Source of the DNA: Rhynochetos jubatus
Lineage: Eukaryota > Chordata > Aves > Eurypygiformes > Rhynochetidae
NCBI GenBank assembly: GCA_027574665.1
Contig: CM050690.1
Span: 37,539,165 to 37,603,164 of the forward strand
Direction of reading: 5' to 3'
Length of the DNA: 64,000 nucleotides
Shown: positions 33,509 through 47,494 of the stretch, one piece after another
How positions within the stretch are numbered: position 1 is the stretch's first letter
Layout of the letters: the number at the start of each line of letters is the position of its first letter
The notes under the pieces: generated by a model
What the model was told of the DNA's origin: nothing
Databases searched by the model: none
Seen by the model: only the letters and a program-made list of their open reading frames with translations
Program-made: the position numbers and the translations under genes

Positions 33509-36500
33509 GGTGTCTCAAAGATATGAACTGGTCATGCTTAGCAGACAGAGCTTATTTCAGGTAAACCTCAACAGGCATGAAGTTCTGTGCCATCCCATTC
33601 AATGCTGGTGAATGTAACAATTTAGGGACACTTCTCCCTTTTTTTGAAGTTATACCCCTTCTTGCAGTCACCAGTGTAAACATACTTGTGAAAAGTAACC
33701 TAGCCGCGCTTAGGAAATTACTTTATCACAATGTACTATTCTTAAAAAGTTATGAATGCTTTTATAGGGATTAATTGTAGGAAGGAAACTGCCAACTGTT
33801 GAATTTTAAGATAAAGTAAGAGCCTTAAGAAGTGTATCATACAAATACAAACATGTCTTCACCTCTTTAGAAAACTTTATTTTACTGGTAAAAAGGCATC
33901 CACAGTTGTCATACCCACTTGAGCCAGAATTAACAACAATGCTCCAAATGCAATGAACTATGATTTTCATCTTTTTGTGTAATAAGAACGGTAAATCCCT
34001 CAGTCTTTCTTTGAAAACTTCAGGTGTTCAGCAGGACTACCCAGGCTATAGTTTGTGCCATATAACAAGGAAATTCACTATACTATGACATAAAACTGAC
34101 AAAAGAGAGACACAGACACACACACAGGTTCTACTGATATTTTATCTAATTCAAGTTAGCTGACTGCTTGTATAAGTTCACGTCCTGTTGGCACAAGTGG
34201 TAGCTTTCTGAATACTGGCTCTTCTTCCTTTAGCTAGAGGGGGAAGGACCAGAAGAAAGTCAACCACTTAAAGTTCCTTTGGACTAACTACATAGAAATA
34301 CCAGCCAGCCTCCCAGAAGTCACCAGTGGGGCAGCCCAGTGTTGATGAAATACTCCTTCATTGTCGATATATACCCTTCACATTTAAAAAGAAAAGAAAA
34401 TATATTAAAAATTTCTAAGAAACTGAGAAATTTTCCATGAACAGTGTAATGGAGTGTTACAACTGGGAGATGTTTACAAAAAAACCCCCAAACGATGTTT
34501 GGCAGGTTTTTAGTCCAGAATGTAGAAAATAATTTCCAACTACATTGCTGTCTAAGAAACCTTCAGAAGCAGGGTAACAGTATCTATATATTTATCTTTT
34601 CAACTTAAAGAACAAAAGTGTTACTGTTTTGTCACTTGTTTTCAAAGTAAGGATAATATTTAGCATAATTTTCTGTAGTTAGATTATTTTTTGTTCATTT
34701 GTTTTCCTGTTCTGCTTTGAAGTTCAAAACTGTGCATGGCATCTTACATTGTCAAAGCCACCATTTTCATATTAAACCTATCCTTTGCATCTAAGATGTT
34801 GCTATAGTTCTTTAAGTATTTCTTGTGTCCTGGGGCATGAAAGGCAATTAATCAGGCATATTTAACCTTTGGTTATATAAGTGGAGTTGCAGCGTTTCTT
34901 CTTATGGGATACTGCAATGTGCTGGGTACTTGAGGAGCATAGAGTTTGAAAAATAAAATTGAAATATCCGATATGAGCCTACAAATGTAAAGCTCCTTCA
35001 CTAAGGTGATTTCTTAGCTCAAAATACAACATTATATTATTCAATGACAGGTGGAAACTCTAGTCTGAATTGTCAAAAACTTGGACCCATCAGCAGATCA
35101 AACTGTTTTCTTATGGGTTTCTATAATTTATTCTGTTTCTGTGTCTGGCACAATCTACACAAAATTATTATATTTTTTTAAGAAAAGTGCATTTTACAAA
35201 ATATTCTATTAAAAAATCTAAAGCCTTTTTATTTATTTGGCATCTCTGGTACCTGCAGATACCACTTGAGTATAGCTAGCTTCTCTAAACCTTCCCATGT
35301 TCTTGGCAAATTCGTAATGTAAGGAATTTCCTACTCTTGTTAGTTTACACTTTTTAAAGAGATATGCTCTTAACACATGCTATTGCCAAGTACCCCACAG
35401 GTGATGCCTAGTTCAAGGTGTTTGATGATGCTGTCATTGCAAGGAGTTGCTGAATGCTTTCCACTTCCTCAACAGCAGAGACACCTTTAGCGGATGTGGA
35501 GGTATTTTGGGCCTAGGATGAGGAGATGATCACTGGAATGGGATTTTCTCCTTGGTGGTGCATAAATAACAAAGTTGAAAGTTAAGAATAAAATTCGGGT
35601 GGCGTTTGTATTTTTCAGTCAAATACTCTGTCAGCAAACCTTGCTCAGTTGCAGTATAATTTAATGATTCAAAGCTATAGGAGATAAAAAAGACTAAGAT
35701 GACTGCAATGGCCTTTCAGAAAGTTATTCCATGGGCAGTAGTGTTTTTCTTGTTTGTATCTGTGTATACAAGGTGGCAAAGTTAGAAGAAATGTGTTGAG
35801 AACAGTTTTGTTTGTATTTTAAAGATGATTTGGTTTCAGGTTAACATTTTGGATGGAAAAATTGTTTATCAGCAGTTTGATAAGAAACATAATAACGTTC
35901 TTTGGCTTCTGTAAATACTTCAGTAATCTTCTCCTGAAATGGGAATTTGTATCTTTCCTCAGTGTTACGTATACCTACACACAACAGAGTCTTGTGTTCC
36001 CTGCATGGGGCCATGATGGGAGCTGGAATCGGTGTTCTCTCCTTTTGGAAGCGAAAGAAAACCTAACTATCGCAACAGCAAATTATCCTCCTTGTGTTCA
36101 GCAGCACAAAGTGCTAATATAAGGTCCAAGACATTAACGATAGTATCAGAAAGTATTAACAGTTAGCAATTTATATAGTCAAGCAGTATATTATTGGGCC
36201 ATACAGGCTGGAAACTATTTAGAGGTAAGACATGAGTAATTCATGCAAGTTTGGTGGGGTTTTTTTTTTGGTTTTTTTTTTTTTTTTTTTGAAGTGGTTT
36301 CAAGCAAGTACCTATGTCTTATATAAAGCCAAGAGAACTTAGGTGCTAAATTGTTCAGATCCCTAGAAGCAGTTAGGCTATATCCTCCATGGAGCATGGA
36401 GGAAAAGTGTCCTGGTAGTTAGACTGTTGAATTTTGGTGGGAAACTTCTATTTTAAACAAGTGCCTACTATATCGACCTATGAATGTTTATAAGATGACC

Positions 36501-39007
36501 TGGCAAGACTTTTATGTAGTTTTGAGAAAGTGTTGATAGATCAGTGTTTAGACTAGGTCTCAAACTGTTCTTTCGATAAAGTTCAAAGCGTATGAATTCC
36601 GAGTGCTGCTGAGCTCCCAGTTTTGCCTTTTGTCTCATGAGTAAGAGATTCATGGGGTTTTGGTTTTGTCCCATGTATCACAGGGCTTGTCTAGATACTC
36701 CCACACCTTCTCTTGGGTTTCTGCCAAATGCTCATGCAAAAGGCCGATATTCAACCCTGTGGTTGCCATTCTCATGTCACTGAAGTAGTTTGCATTTCAC
36801 TGGCGTTGTGCGTGCCAGAGCTGAGATCCCTTGATGGAATACTTCTCATAGACAGAGCCAGACTAACTTTTATTCTAAAAGTGAATAAGGATGCTTGCTG
36901 TGTGTGTAGTCTTTATTTTCCTTACATAGCGAGGCAGAAGAGCACTATGGCTTCTGACTTCAAATCTGGTTTCCAAATTTTTTCCTGTCTTCACAGCTGA
37001 TTTAATTAATGTGGACAATGTAAACAGTGAACATGATAAGTATTTCTTGATTGCATTTCACCCTGACTTTGGAAAGACCTGCTCCCAGCCGTGCTGAAAG
37101 GACATAGGGGAGCTCTTTTGACAAACCCAACAGCTTATGGATACAAAGTGTTTAGCTGCTGCCTACGTAAAGTTTCTTTCAGATTATAGGTAGGCTTCCT
37201 GGTGTGGTGTTTTTTTGTTTTAATCTTTTTATTTGTAAGAAGCACCCTTTTTTACAACAGCATAATTGTTAGCAGCAGTTGAAATTAAAAAGGGTTGTCG
37301 TATTTTACTCCTATTTTACCCCTATACCAATGGCAGCTGTAGCTGTAGCTATGTTAAGGACAACTTGCTCTCTGCCATATGAAAAAGTTATTGAATTATC
37401 AAAAATTACTGATGTCTTCTTGCCATCTTTTCCTTGTAGTTAAAGAGAGCGCATTATCATGGTTCTTACAATTCTTCAGTGCACGTTTATGTTTCCTGGT
37501 AATACTAGATTCTTTCTAGGCTTTCATCTCTGTCTTTAGCTTTGAAGTCTGGCAGAGTAGGGGCGGCAAGAAACAAGGAGATGAAAGATTGAACATATAT
37601 TCAAAATAGCTGTACAATATGGATGGGGGAGGAAGGAGATAGACATAACATCTTAGTGGGAGATTGCTTCCAAATGTCTTCGGAGCAGGGAGCTACTGCC
37701 ACACTGACAGTGGCTCTTGCAGATGCACTAGTGGAGGCTTGCCTTGCCAAGAGGCAGTTTTCCTGATTAGCTTCACTTGCTATGTTCCTATACTATTTAG
37801 AAGGTGGGTCACTGAGTTTGTAGAAAGGGGATAGGAAGTGTTGAGATTACAGCTTTTGTTTGGGGAGGGGGAAAAGAAAACAATGAAGGGGCATTGCATG
37901 TGCTAAGCAAATTAAAAACCGGTGTGAAATACAGTCATACATTTGCCAGCTTCAATAATCTGTGTGCCCTATTAGTTCTAAATGCTTTACAAATGTTTAG
38001 AAGATACTACGTAGCTGCTGTGACAGCCTTAGTTTTTAATGTAAAAAGTCCTATGCATTCAGTGTCCTTAATGAGTGCAAGCATATGAATTAGCAGCACT
38101 GGAGGTGTCCCCTCTGCCTTGCCTTTCCACACACTGTGACAGTGACTCACTGAGCGCTGACATGCAGTTTTGACATGTCATTTGTGGCAAGGCAGGGAAG
38201 GAGTTCTGCTTCCCTAAGCAAAGCCATGCATCAGTTGTCTTAGTTTTTGGAGACTTCTGCCTTTAGAAGTCAGATGTGGATTTTGGGAACTACATTGAAT
38301 GACAGTGTTAGTTGTTAGGGTGTTTTTTTCTGTGGTGAGTGAGGGTATTCAGGATTATAGGGATTTTGTGATTAATTTACAGTCAGTTTCAAAATGTTAG
38401 GATGAACATTTGTGAAGAAAGTTTCTCCTACCACTGAATATAAGAAATAGTTGTCTTCATAGCATTTATCTCTACAGACCGTAGAAGAGATGAACCTCAA
38501 AGGATGACTCTTTTTATTTACTCATACTACTCATACTACTCATACTACCATTTACTCATTTATGGTAGGTGAGGTAGTTGAGGTCCAGTTTGTTTTGGCA
38601 CTGGACCCTTTCCTTCCACTAACAACTAACAGAGATAATCTACCAAGACAAGAACATGTATTTGAAGTTCTTGTTGTCCGATGGGTTTTGTCAGTTTTAA
38701 ACTTGTGTTTAACTTCTGTTCAGTTACAGTAATTCCTACAGTACAGCTTGTTACAGCACTTCTTATTATACACACAACACCAAGAATATAAACTGTTATT
38801 GGCATCATTCAGGACATCCTGCAGCAGTAAAAAAAATCCCACTAGGAAGATGTTTCACTGTTTCCTTTTATTTAATACAAAAACTACTGCTAAAATAAAC
38901 TAAAACAATTATATAAAGCTTAAATTTAGACAGTACGTTTCCATACTGAAAGCTGGTTGTTATCTGTTGTGAGGGTTGAGAAATCCAGGACAAGCCCCAC
39001 TGTCAAT
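33509..39007. other. Long AT-rich non-coding stretch
   Basis: About 5.5 kb without a recognisable gene or dispersed repeat. It has a T-rich tract at 36,260-36,290 and a 9-bp tandem repeat at 38,521-38,547. It may be intron or intergenic sequence. Confidence 0.5.
38521..38547 (+). repeat. 9-bp tandem repeat, three copies
   Basis: Three exact copies of ctcatacta lie head to tail, with a partial copy of the pattern on each side (ttactcat). It is a minisatellite-like seed. Confidence 0.9.
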
Positions 39008-39742
39008 ACCAGGTGAAGAATGAAGGGACAGAGAGCAGCCCGGAGGAGAAGGACTTGGGGGTACTGGTGGATGAGAAACTGGACATGAGCCATCTGCAGT
39101 GTGCGCTGGCAGCCCAGAAAGCCAACCGTATCCTGGGTTGTATCCAGGGAAGCATGGCCAGCAGGTCTGGGGAGGTGATTCTACCTCTCTCCTCCACTCT
39201 GGTGTGACCCCACCTGGAATACTGCATCCAGCTCTGGAGCCCTCAGCATAGGAAAGACATGGACCTGTCGGATTCTGTCCAGAGGAGGGCCACAAAGATG
39301 GTCAGAGGGCTGGAGCACCCCTCCTATGGTCAAAGGCTGAAAGAGTTGGGGTGTTTCTGTCTGGAGAAGAGAAAGCTCTTAGGAGACCTTATGGCACCTT
39401 CCAGTACTTAAAGGAGGCTTAAAAGAAAGATGGGGACAAACATTTTAGCAGCGACTATAGTGCTATGATAAGAGGTAATGGTTTTAAACTTAAATAGGAC
39501 AAATTTAGACTAGATATAAGGAAAAAGTTTTTTACAATGAGGGTGGTGAGACACTGGAAGAGGTTACGCAGGGAGGTGGCAGACACCCCATCCCTGGAAA
39601 CCTTACAGGTCAGGCTGGACAGGGCTCTGAGCAACCTGATCTAAGTGAGGATGTCCCTGCTCATTGCAGGGGATTGGGTTAGATGATCTTTAAGGTCCCT
39701 TCCAACCCAAACTTTTGTATGATCCTATTCTGTAATTCTATT
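39008..39742 (+). repeat. CR1 LINE 3' portion
   Basis: This is a 5'-truncated CR1 in plus orientation. The frame at 39,013-39,207 reads '[20 protein letters not shown]' and '[20 protein letters not shown]', the ORF2 C-terminus. It continues through 'tctggagaagagaaagctct' and 'ggtggtgagacactggaaga' to the tail 'tctgtaattcta'. It is moderately diverged. Confidence 0.92.
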
Positions 39743-41682
39743 AAATAAGAAAATACAGCTCAAATAAAAGATTAGAGTCTACCTTTTCTGCTTTCTCCTT
39801 AAACACTCATTTGTTCTGTCAGATACATAGACCCAGTTTAGTGTAATGGAATGTGAAGCGGGATTATGTCTGAAGCTCTTGAAGCCCACAGAGATTTGCT
39901 TACTAGTGCACAGCTACTTCTTCGTTGCCAGCTGAGGGAAATGGAACATCAGCACTCACGGAAAACAGACCTTGCAGGTTGTCTGGCCCATCCTGCTTCC
40001 CTGAAGAAAGGGAAGAAAGACAACTGTTTCTGTGAAGAAGGTGCAGCAGGATTAGGAAACTAAATAGCAGTGTAGGACTGTTACATGATTTCTAGTAGTC
40101 TACCTTGATGTTACGATAAGTAAAAGCAATAGACTTATTATAGCCTTATTTATTAAAGCCAAAAGATAAAATTTTCTTACTTTGCAAAAAAGATTCAATT
40201 TATTGTGGATATTGCAGATAAACATAACTAGCAGATTTAGCTTTTCATGAACACCATTACAAATATGTTTTGTATTATATGCTTCAGGAAAGAAGAAATG
40301 GAATGATTTTTATTGTCTAGTACGTGAAAAGCACAAGTTAGCAGTCATGGGATGAGTTTGGGAGAAAGTGAGGAAAAAACTCAGAAACTTCTGCATATGT
40401 AGCTCAAATTAGTTCCTTGATTTTATTTCTCTTGATTATTACAATTCAGTAGTATTTTACTCATGGAGGATAATTTAGAAATGCACAAGACTATTGCAAA
40501 GTGGAGGAGCATTGCTCTGCCGCTGTATGCCATTTGCTCAAGCCTACCCATTCTCTGCATGCTTGTCTCAGCCTTCCTGTGTGAAACGTTGATTTGTAAG
40601 CTATGGCAGCTTTATCTTCATTTGCATTTTCATTAAGCTATTCAGTAATGTGGCATTGAGATTCTTATATTTATATAGGAGTTTTCCATTTTTTAAAAGA
40701 ATACGAAGAACATTTAGAAATTAAAAACTACTGGTCAGTGTTGATAATATATCCTTAGATTACAGCTGCTTTTTCCCCTTTTGACTAGCTTTTCTGCATT
40801 GTATAGGAAATCTAGATAGGGTAAAGGGGTTGGCCTTCATCATGTACCTTGCCATACCTTCATTTTCAATGTGTTTTAATAAGAGCAGTTTTATTTCGTA
40901 CCTTTTTTATATTACAGATTTTATTCTTGGAATTAGTAGTAGCTTGCAATATATATTTTTCTGAAGGATTGCACAGAAACCTCCTAGAAACCTACAGAGC
41001 CAAAAAAAAAAAAAAAAAAAAAACAACAAAACCCAAAACCAAAAAAAAAAACCAAAACCAGCCTCAATAAAGAAGAAAAATGAAGAGTGGAAAGAAAAGT
41101 ATATAACATGGAAATGCCTGTTGGGTCTTCACTATTTATTTATTTGTTGCCTGCTCAGATATTTACGTTTCCAAATCTGCTAGCTAAACTGAGGAAGAAG
41201 GAAGAGGGGTGTGGAGGAGACTAAAAGAGTGTCAGGAGAGAACATATGAGACTGACTTTAATGAGCTACTACTGAGTAATGTTGGTGCAGGAGAAGGAAC
41301 TGAGTTGAATGGTTTTCAATTATGTCCTTGTAGGATGAGAATCTTTACACATTTGTCTCACCAGAAAGTTTCAGCTGTTACAGTTTCAGACCCAGCTTTG
41401 CATTTGTTGGGTATGTAACTTTTCTTTTTCACAGCAAGAGAAATCTTCTAGAGCCTTGTATTCAGTTCTCTATCACCAACAAAGGTTTTGTGATTTTTTG
41501 TGGTTTTGATTTTTTTTCTTTCATTCTGAGTAAGGGAGTTGTATGCTCTGTGTCTTATCTCCTTATGTAAATGTATACCTTAAATTTGATATATTGGAAA
41601 TGCATAACGTGAATGATCTTGCGGATATGAAAACGTTATCCAAGGAGAGCATGATTAAATGACAGCTAGACAGCTAGAAGTA
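39743..41682. other. AT-rich non-coding stretch
   Basis: No gene was recognised. It contains a 22-base A-run within an A/C-rich tract at 41,003-41,060. The frame 39,866-40,063 has no motif. Confidence 0.45.
41003..41060 (+). repeat. Poly-A / AAAACC tract
   Basis: A 22-base A run is followed by CAACAAAACCC and a further A run with CC interruptions. It is similar in make-up to the tracts at 6.8, 31.6 and 48.6 kb. Confidence 0.8.
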
Positions 41683-43042
41683 GCCTCAAGTTTGCATGCC
41701 ATGGTCCTCAGTGGGGACCTCAGCCATCCTGATGTCAGCTGGAGGGACAACACTGCATTGGTGACAACTTCCTGACCCAAGTGATTGATAGATGAACCAA
41801 CAAAGAGCTGCATGGATGGACAAGGAACTCCTGGCAAAACTCAGATGTAAAAAGTTTATAGAGAATGTGGAAGCAGGGACAGGTAACCAGGGAGGTATAC
41901 AGAGATTCTGTCTGAGAATGCTGGGATGACATTAGCTAAAGCTCAGGTGGAGTTGGGTCTAAAGATAGATGTCAAAGGCAACAATAAGAATTTCTCTAAG
42001 TGCATAAGTAGCAAAAGGAAAACTAGGGAAAATCTGGGCTCTTTGCTGAATGGGCAGGGTGCCTGGTGACAATGGACACAGAAAAGGCTGAGGTACTGAG
42101 TGCCTTCTTTGTCTTAGTGTTCACTGGTAAAGACATCAGAAAAGTCTTCAGAAATCTAAGGACCAAGAGACCAGGCAGAAAGTGTGAAGCCAGGAAGACA
42201 TAACCTTGGTGAAAGAGGGTCAGGTTAGAGAATAATTAAGCAATCTGTGCATACATAAATCCATGGTCCATGGTGGGTCACCCACAAGTACTGAAGGAGC
42301 AGGCTGATATTGTGAGGCCACTCTCAATAACCTTTGATTAGTCACGGTGACTGGGAGAAGTGCCTGAAGACTGGAGGAAAGCAAATGTCACACCCATCTT
42401 CAAGAAGGGCAAGGACCTAGAGAACTATGGGATGGTCAGCTTCCCCTCGACCCCTGTGGGGGTGATGGATCAGCTAATCCTGGGAACTATTTACACATTA
42501 GGGGCAAAAAATCACCCAAGGTGAAGTCATCCTCAACCAGCCTTCTATGATGAAATGACTGACTTGGTAGATGAAAGGTGAGCAGTGGATATTGTCTACC
42601 TAGCCTTCAGCAAGGATTTTGACAGTCTGCTGTAAGGTCCTCACAGAGCAACTGATAAAGTATGGAGTGGATGAGCAGCCAATGAGGTGGATTGAAAACG
42701 GGCTGAACGGCCAGGAAGGTGGTGATCAGTGGCACAAAGTCTAGCTGGAGGCCGGTAACTAGCGGAGTAGCCCAGGAGTCCATACTGTGTCCTGTCCTGT
42801 TTAGCATCTTCATTAATGATCCGGATGATGGGACACAGTGTACTCTCAACAAGGTTGCTGACGGCAGCAGACTGGGAGGAGTGGCTGATAAACCAGACGG
42901 TCATGCTGCCATCCAGGCTCCCAGAACCTCAGCAGGCTGGAGAAAGGGCCTGGCAGGTACCTCATGCAATTAAACAAAGGGGAAGAGAAAAGTTCTGCAC
43001 CTGTGGAACAACAACCCGAGGCACCAGGTATAAGTGCAGCTC
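41683..43042 (+). repeat. Old CR1 LINE, EN-RT linker and RT region
   Basis: This is the longest CR1 piece (about 1.36 kb) in plus orientation. It shows landmarks of the middle of ORF2: 'cctcagtggggacctcagcc', 'gagctgcatggatggacaag', 'gactggaggaaagcaaatgt', 'caccttcaagaagggcaagg' in slightly changed form, and 'cttcattaatgatccggatg'. Numerous frameshifts break the frame. The 3' end of ORF2 and the 3'UTR are missing, so it is truncated at both ends. It is clearly older than the other copies. Confidence 0.85.
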
Positions 43043-44978
43043 CAGTCCATATGGACTTACAAATCATTATGAAAAGGCATATTTTATTTTTCTCTACAGA
43101 GCTTTTGTTGGTGATTATTTAATATGTTTGGAGCCTCTCCCTCTGTCAATTTAACTTTGGAAATTGGAAAATTCTTATTATTACTAATGTTCACTGTCAT
43201 CAGCAGGGGAAATGTCACCAGAATGTGCTTTTAATGTGTGGGATTTTAGAATGAATGAGGGCTGTTTCCCTGGTAACAGATGTGGAAGAGTCTTCTGAAT
43301 CCTACAGAATATGAATGGAGTATCTGAAATAGCTGCTGGAATTTTTTAGGATTGTTTTTTTGTTTCTGCCTCCAACACCCTGCCAAATGTGTTTCTTTAT
43401 ACATTTATGGAGGGGGTTTTTGTATTGTTGGTTAGTAAAAAGCGACAGATAATACTTCAAAGTGTTGACTGGCACAGATATCAGGTATGCTCTTTGGTAA
43501 ATGAACAAGTGAAAATGTATTTTGTTTTGGGTTACAAAAATACAAAACCGTGAACTGTCTGTGAGTTGTAGAGGTGAAATCTGCTTTGACTTTTCTCTAG
43601 TTGATTAAAAACAGTCTTGTCGCTGCTTCATAGTAGTGGAAACAATGGCGGCTTTGTTTTTGTGTAACTACATGCATTACATTGTGAAGCTGATTTCAGC
43701 ATATAATATCGTACCTCCATGAAAGTAGTCAATAGAGTGGGCAGAGTAACCCTCCAAGATTGCTGAATGACTCTAAAGATTTTCCTTTCTCCTGCTTTAG
43801 ATCTCCTCCTTGAAATAAAAAGATTTTCATTCTGTATAATTTTTCTGCCTTCGCTGTTCTAAGACCCCAATTTTTTGTTGCTCTAACCTTATACATTTTC
43901 AGTAAGTTAAGTTTATTTACTTGAAATCCATTTTTCTTATGTCCACATTTGCACACTAGCACCACTTAGTTCTGTATATCAAACTGTTAATCCTACAGTG
44001 ATAAAAGGATGTTTCTTTCTGTCAGTTCAATAAGCTTAACAACTGCAATACAAAATATTGCAGATCCTGTTTAAATGTAGTTCGGTTTTTAATGCAAGCA
44101 GCGAATCCCCTAATTTAATTTTAAATGTTGGCATCTTTAATCCCATAATTGTTTCTCTCCATGAAATAACTCTTTTCTTTAACCAAAAGAGCTATTTTTC
44201 TGTAAAGAGAGTCAGAAATGCAGCCCATCATAGAGACTTGAGAACAAAGGCTTGAGGAGTTTTGCAGAGCTGATAAGTCAGCCTTTTCCAGTGGCCACTC
44301 AGAAACAGAGAATAGGTTTAATACTAGATTCTGGTCTAAAGATGGCATTGAACATTAATTTTGTAACCCTGCACCTTACCTTTGTGTTTGACTTGCGGTG
44401 TTTTGACTCCTTCGTGTTTATCATGCTTGACAACAGGGACAACTGGAAAGGTAATAAGGACTTATTTTGCTTCTACTGGGACCAGAGAGCAGATAGTCAG
44501 TGCCTTGGCCCTTGCCAGCACCACAGCTATTGGGTGAGACACTGCTGCCAGGATGAGGGTGAATCCTGCAGCCACATAGCAACAGATGAAATATATTTGC
44601 TTGCTAACTGACCTACACATGTACAATTATGGCAAGTGGAAGTGAGCACATGGACAGGTCTGTGCTGTAGACGAAGGTATCATTGACATCTGACAGCTGA
44701 AAATGGTGAGAGCAGCCCGGGTCTCAGTCATTTGAACTGCCCAAGTGTGGATCTGGGATTTACAGTACGCTTTATCACCTTTAACAAAGCTGCTCTTCTG
44801 TTGTTCTTAATGGTGGTAGGATTAGCAAAACCAGTAAATCAGCTTTGCTCTGTCCTTTGCAATTATAGCCTTCTAATTTTGTTGTGGCTTTGTTCAGTCT
44901 GCTCATTGATGTAATTAAGTTGCATGCACAAAATCCTTAGGGGAATGAGAGCGTTGTGTTGTTAGGAGTTTTGGGGCT

Positions 44979-45003
44979 GTTTGTTTGTTTGTTTGTTTGT
45001 TTT
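44979..45003 (+). repeat. (TGTT)n microsatellite
   Basis: About six units of TGTT lie in a row. Confidence 0.9.
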
Positions 45004-47478
45004 GGTAACTTGGTTTTTGGTCCATAAAGAATTAAGATACTAGACTTGGAAAATAAAGCTTACAGGCAAAGTGTGAGTTAAGGACAAAAGAGACAATGGC
45101 CAAAACAGATATAATGTTTTATTCCTTGAATTAACTGGCAAAATTCCAATGTTTCTTTTAACTGAGAAAATGGATTTGGATAGGTAACACTTACCTGTGT
45201 GCAGTCAGTAGTTGGAAGCAGAGGAAAAAAATGCGAATGCTTGAAGTGACTAGATGGAGAATAAATGTGACATTAACTAATATGTTTACATTCCACCTTT
45301 TGAGAATATTTTGTATCTTCTACTCAGTAGAATATGTATTCCGTATTTTGGCAGTGATGATTCAACTGATCATTTCCTGAAGATAAAAACCTTAAAAGTA
45401 TTCTGGACAAGTACTTATCACAAATGTCACTGAGGAGTAAAATGCACCTTCCCTGGATTTTTTTTGGGTATTTTTAAATTATTTGGTTTTTAACACAAAT
45501 AACCTTTTTGAACTTGCTTGTAATAACAGAATTCCAACACATTGGTCGTATATAGCAATGTTTCAAAGCTTCCCATTCTCTAATGTTTCCAGAATGGATG
45601 GCATTACGATGTGATTATATACCTGCAAGATATATAATACGTGAACATTTTATTGTTCTATGATCTACACTTTCTGTACCACCTGCTTTTTATTACCTTA
45701 TTACCATTTATTTTATTCCTGATATAAAAACCGTACTCCATTTTCTTAAGCCACCTCAAGTCTTAATACACATGTTCCAATTTGTGCATCTCCATTTGTT
45801 TTCCAGCTATTTTAATTAAAAAGATACTCAATCCAAATCTGATTGTGTGTGCAGTTCCATCCTGAAATGCTTAATATCTCACAAGTAAGCATATTAGCAC
45901 AACTGCTCCGTATACAAACTCTTTTTGAAAGCCCTGACACCTTCAAACATGCTTTAAAATTATGCTCTGTCAAGACGTGATTCAAAAGCCTTGTTTCACT
46001 TTAAGCTAAAGAGACCTGAAGATTTTTTTAGGTAACTTATGGGAATGGAGAGAGAAAGAAAGAGCACGTATTGTTGGATTTGCACAGGGACCCTGTAGTG
46101 GGAGTTTATGACAAGAGGCACAGCTAGGCACATTAAGAGTTGCTGGAAGGAAAATACAGAAGGAAGACTGCACGCTCTACTTAGGGTCAGGGTAAGAAGC
46201 ACAAACCTTTTAAATCAACTTGTGTTCAGGATTATGAGAGGTCAAGGGTAAAGCAGGATGGATCTCTTTACTGTATATTTCATAACACTTTATACATCAC
46301 TTGAATAGGCAGTTTTGTTTACAGTAGTTTGACATAGATCAAATCAGATAATAAACATTAACCTTAAATATCTTTTAAAATTATATTGGATACATGCACA
46401 GAAGAACTCTAGCTTGGATTACAAATTATGACCTCTTCAAACCTGACCCACCTACTTTTGGTGTTTGTGAGGCTTGGGAAAACAGCATCTTTAAAAGACA
46501 AAATTAGATTTTTTAAACCTTAATTTGACAGCATTGTTACATAACCCTGACAGTGAAGTTAATGGTTGTACAATGATTTTTCTTTAACTCAAACATTAGT
46601 CGAGGGCACTGCTGTAATGTGATAGAACTGTTTATTCTTACTTCTATAAAAATTTAGGCCAGCAATTCAACCTGGATGAATCTGAGTGTTTTCCTCTCAA
46701 ATTTAAGGGCAGTGAAAGAAGTTGTCAGGGGGGTTTTGTTTTGCTTGTAAACTGAGTTGTATTTAAATTATATTTATGTTGACTTCTTAAAGCTGACATG
46801 CCAGGACTGCCTTTCTGAGGACTGTGATGTATAATGTAGCATCAGCACTTTACTATAAAACAAATTTCTCCAGGATTTTTTTTCTGTGCGCATGTTCCAG
46901 CATATCTCTATGTTCCATCTCTCTCAAGCCAATCAACACAATGCTAAAATTAAAGAAATCCTGAGCATCTGTTGAAAAAACAACTATATTAATCTCTCTA
47001 TTTTTACATACAAAAATATGAAATATTTCTTTTTGCTTAATTAGAAAGTTGCTTCACTCTTCTTCCGACGAGTGCTATACTTGGAGGGCAGGGCTGTGCT
47101 AGTAATATCCTAGAGGACTATTGAACAGCATGGGCTTGAATAAGAGACAGCTACAACGTTGAAAGAAAGTCCACAATATGGTGGGCAATATGATGAAAAA
47201 TATGAAAGAAGGTCATAGAGTAAGAACTAGTGACAGTGATACACGTTTCAGAAAAAAGGTTATGATATATGAGTGGTACCTATTACACTTTCCTAGGTTA
47301 CCTGGGTTTTGCTTGCTGTGGCTGGTTGGAGCCCTGCAGCTGCATGATCTTTCATTAACGTGGTACTATGCTATGGCACTGAGCTACGGTATGATGAGGA
47401 GCACACTCAGTATTTTTGTGGTTTGTTATATCTGAAGGTGCAATGTTCAGAACTCTTCTCCTTGTGCTGATGTATTTT

Positions 47479-47494
47479 CGACACCTAGTGGTAG
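47479..47494 (-). promoter_or_regulatory. Possible CTCF core motif
   Basis: On the minus strand the bases read CTACCACTAGGTGTCG, close to the CTCF core CCACNAGGTGGCAG. It is a single match in an AT-rich stretch and could be chance. Confidence 0.2.

Noticed and set aside
44252-44611. 119-codon plus-strand frame
   Set aside because: No recognisable domain or conserved motif. It is consistent with chance.
47479-47494. CTCF-bound boundary element
   Set aside because: A single motif match without any supporting structure is kept only as a low-confidence site.
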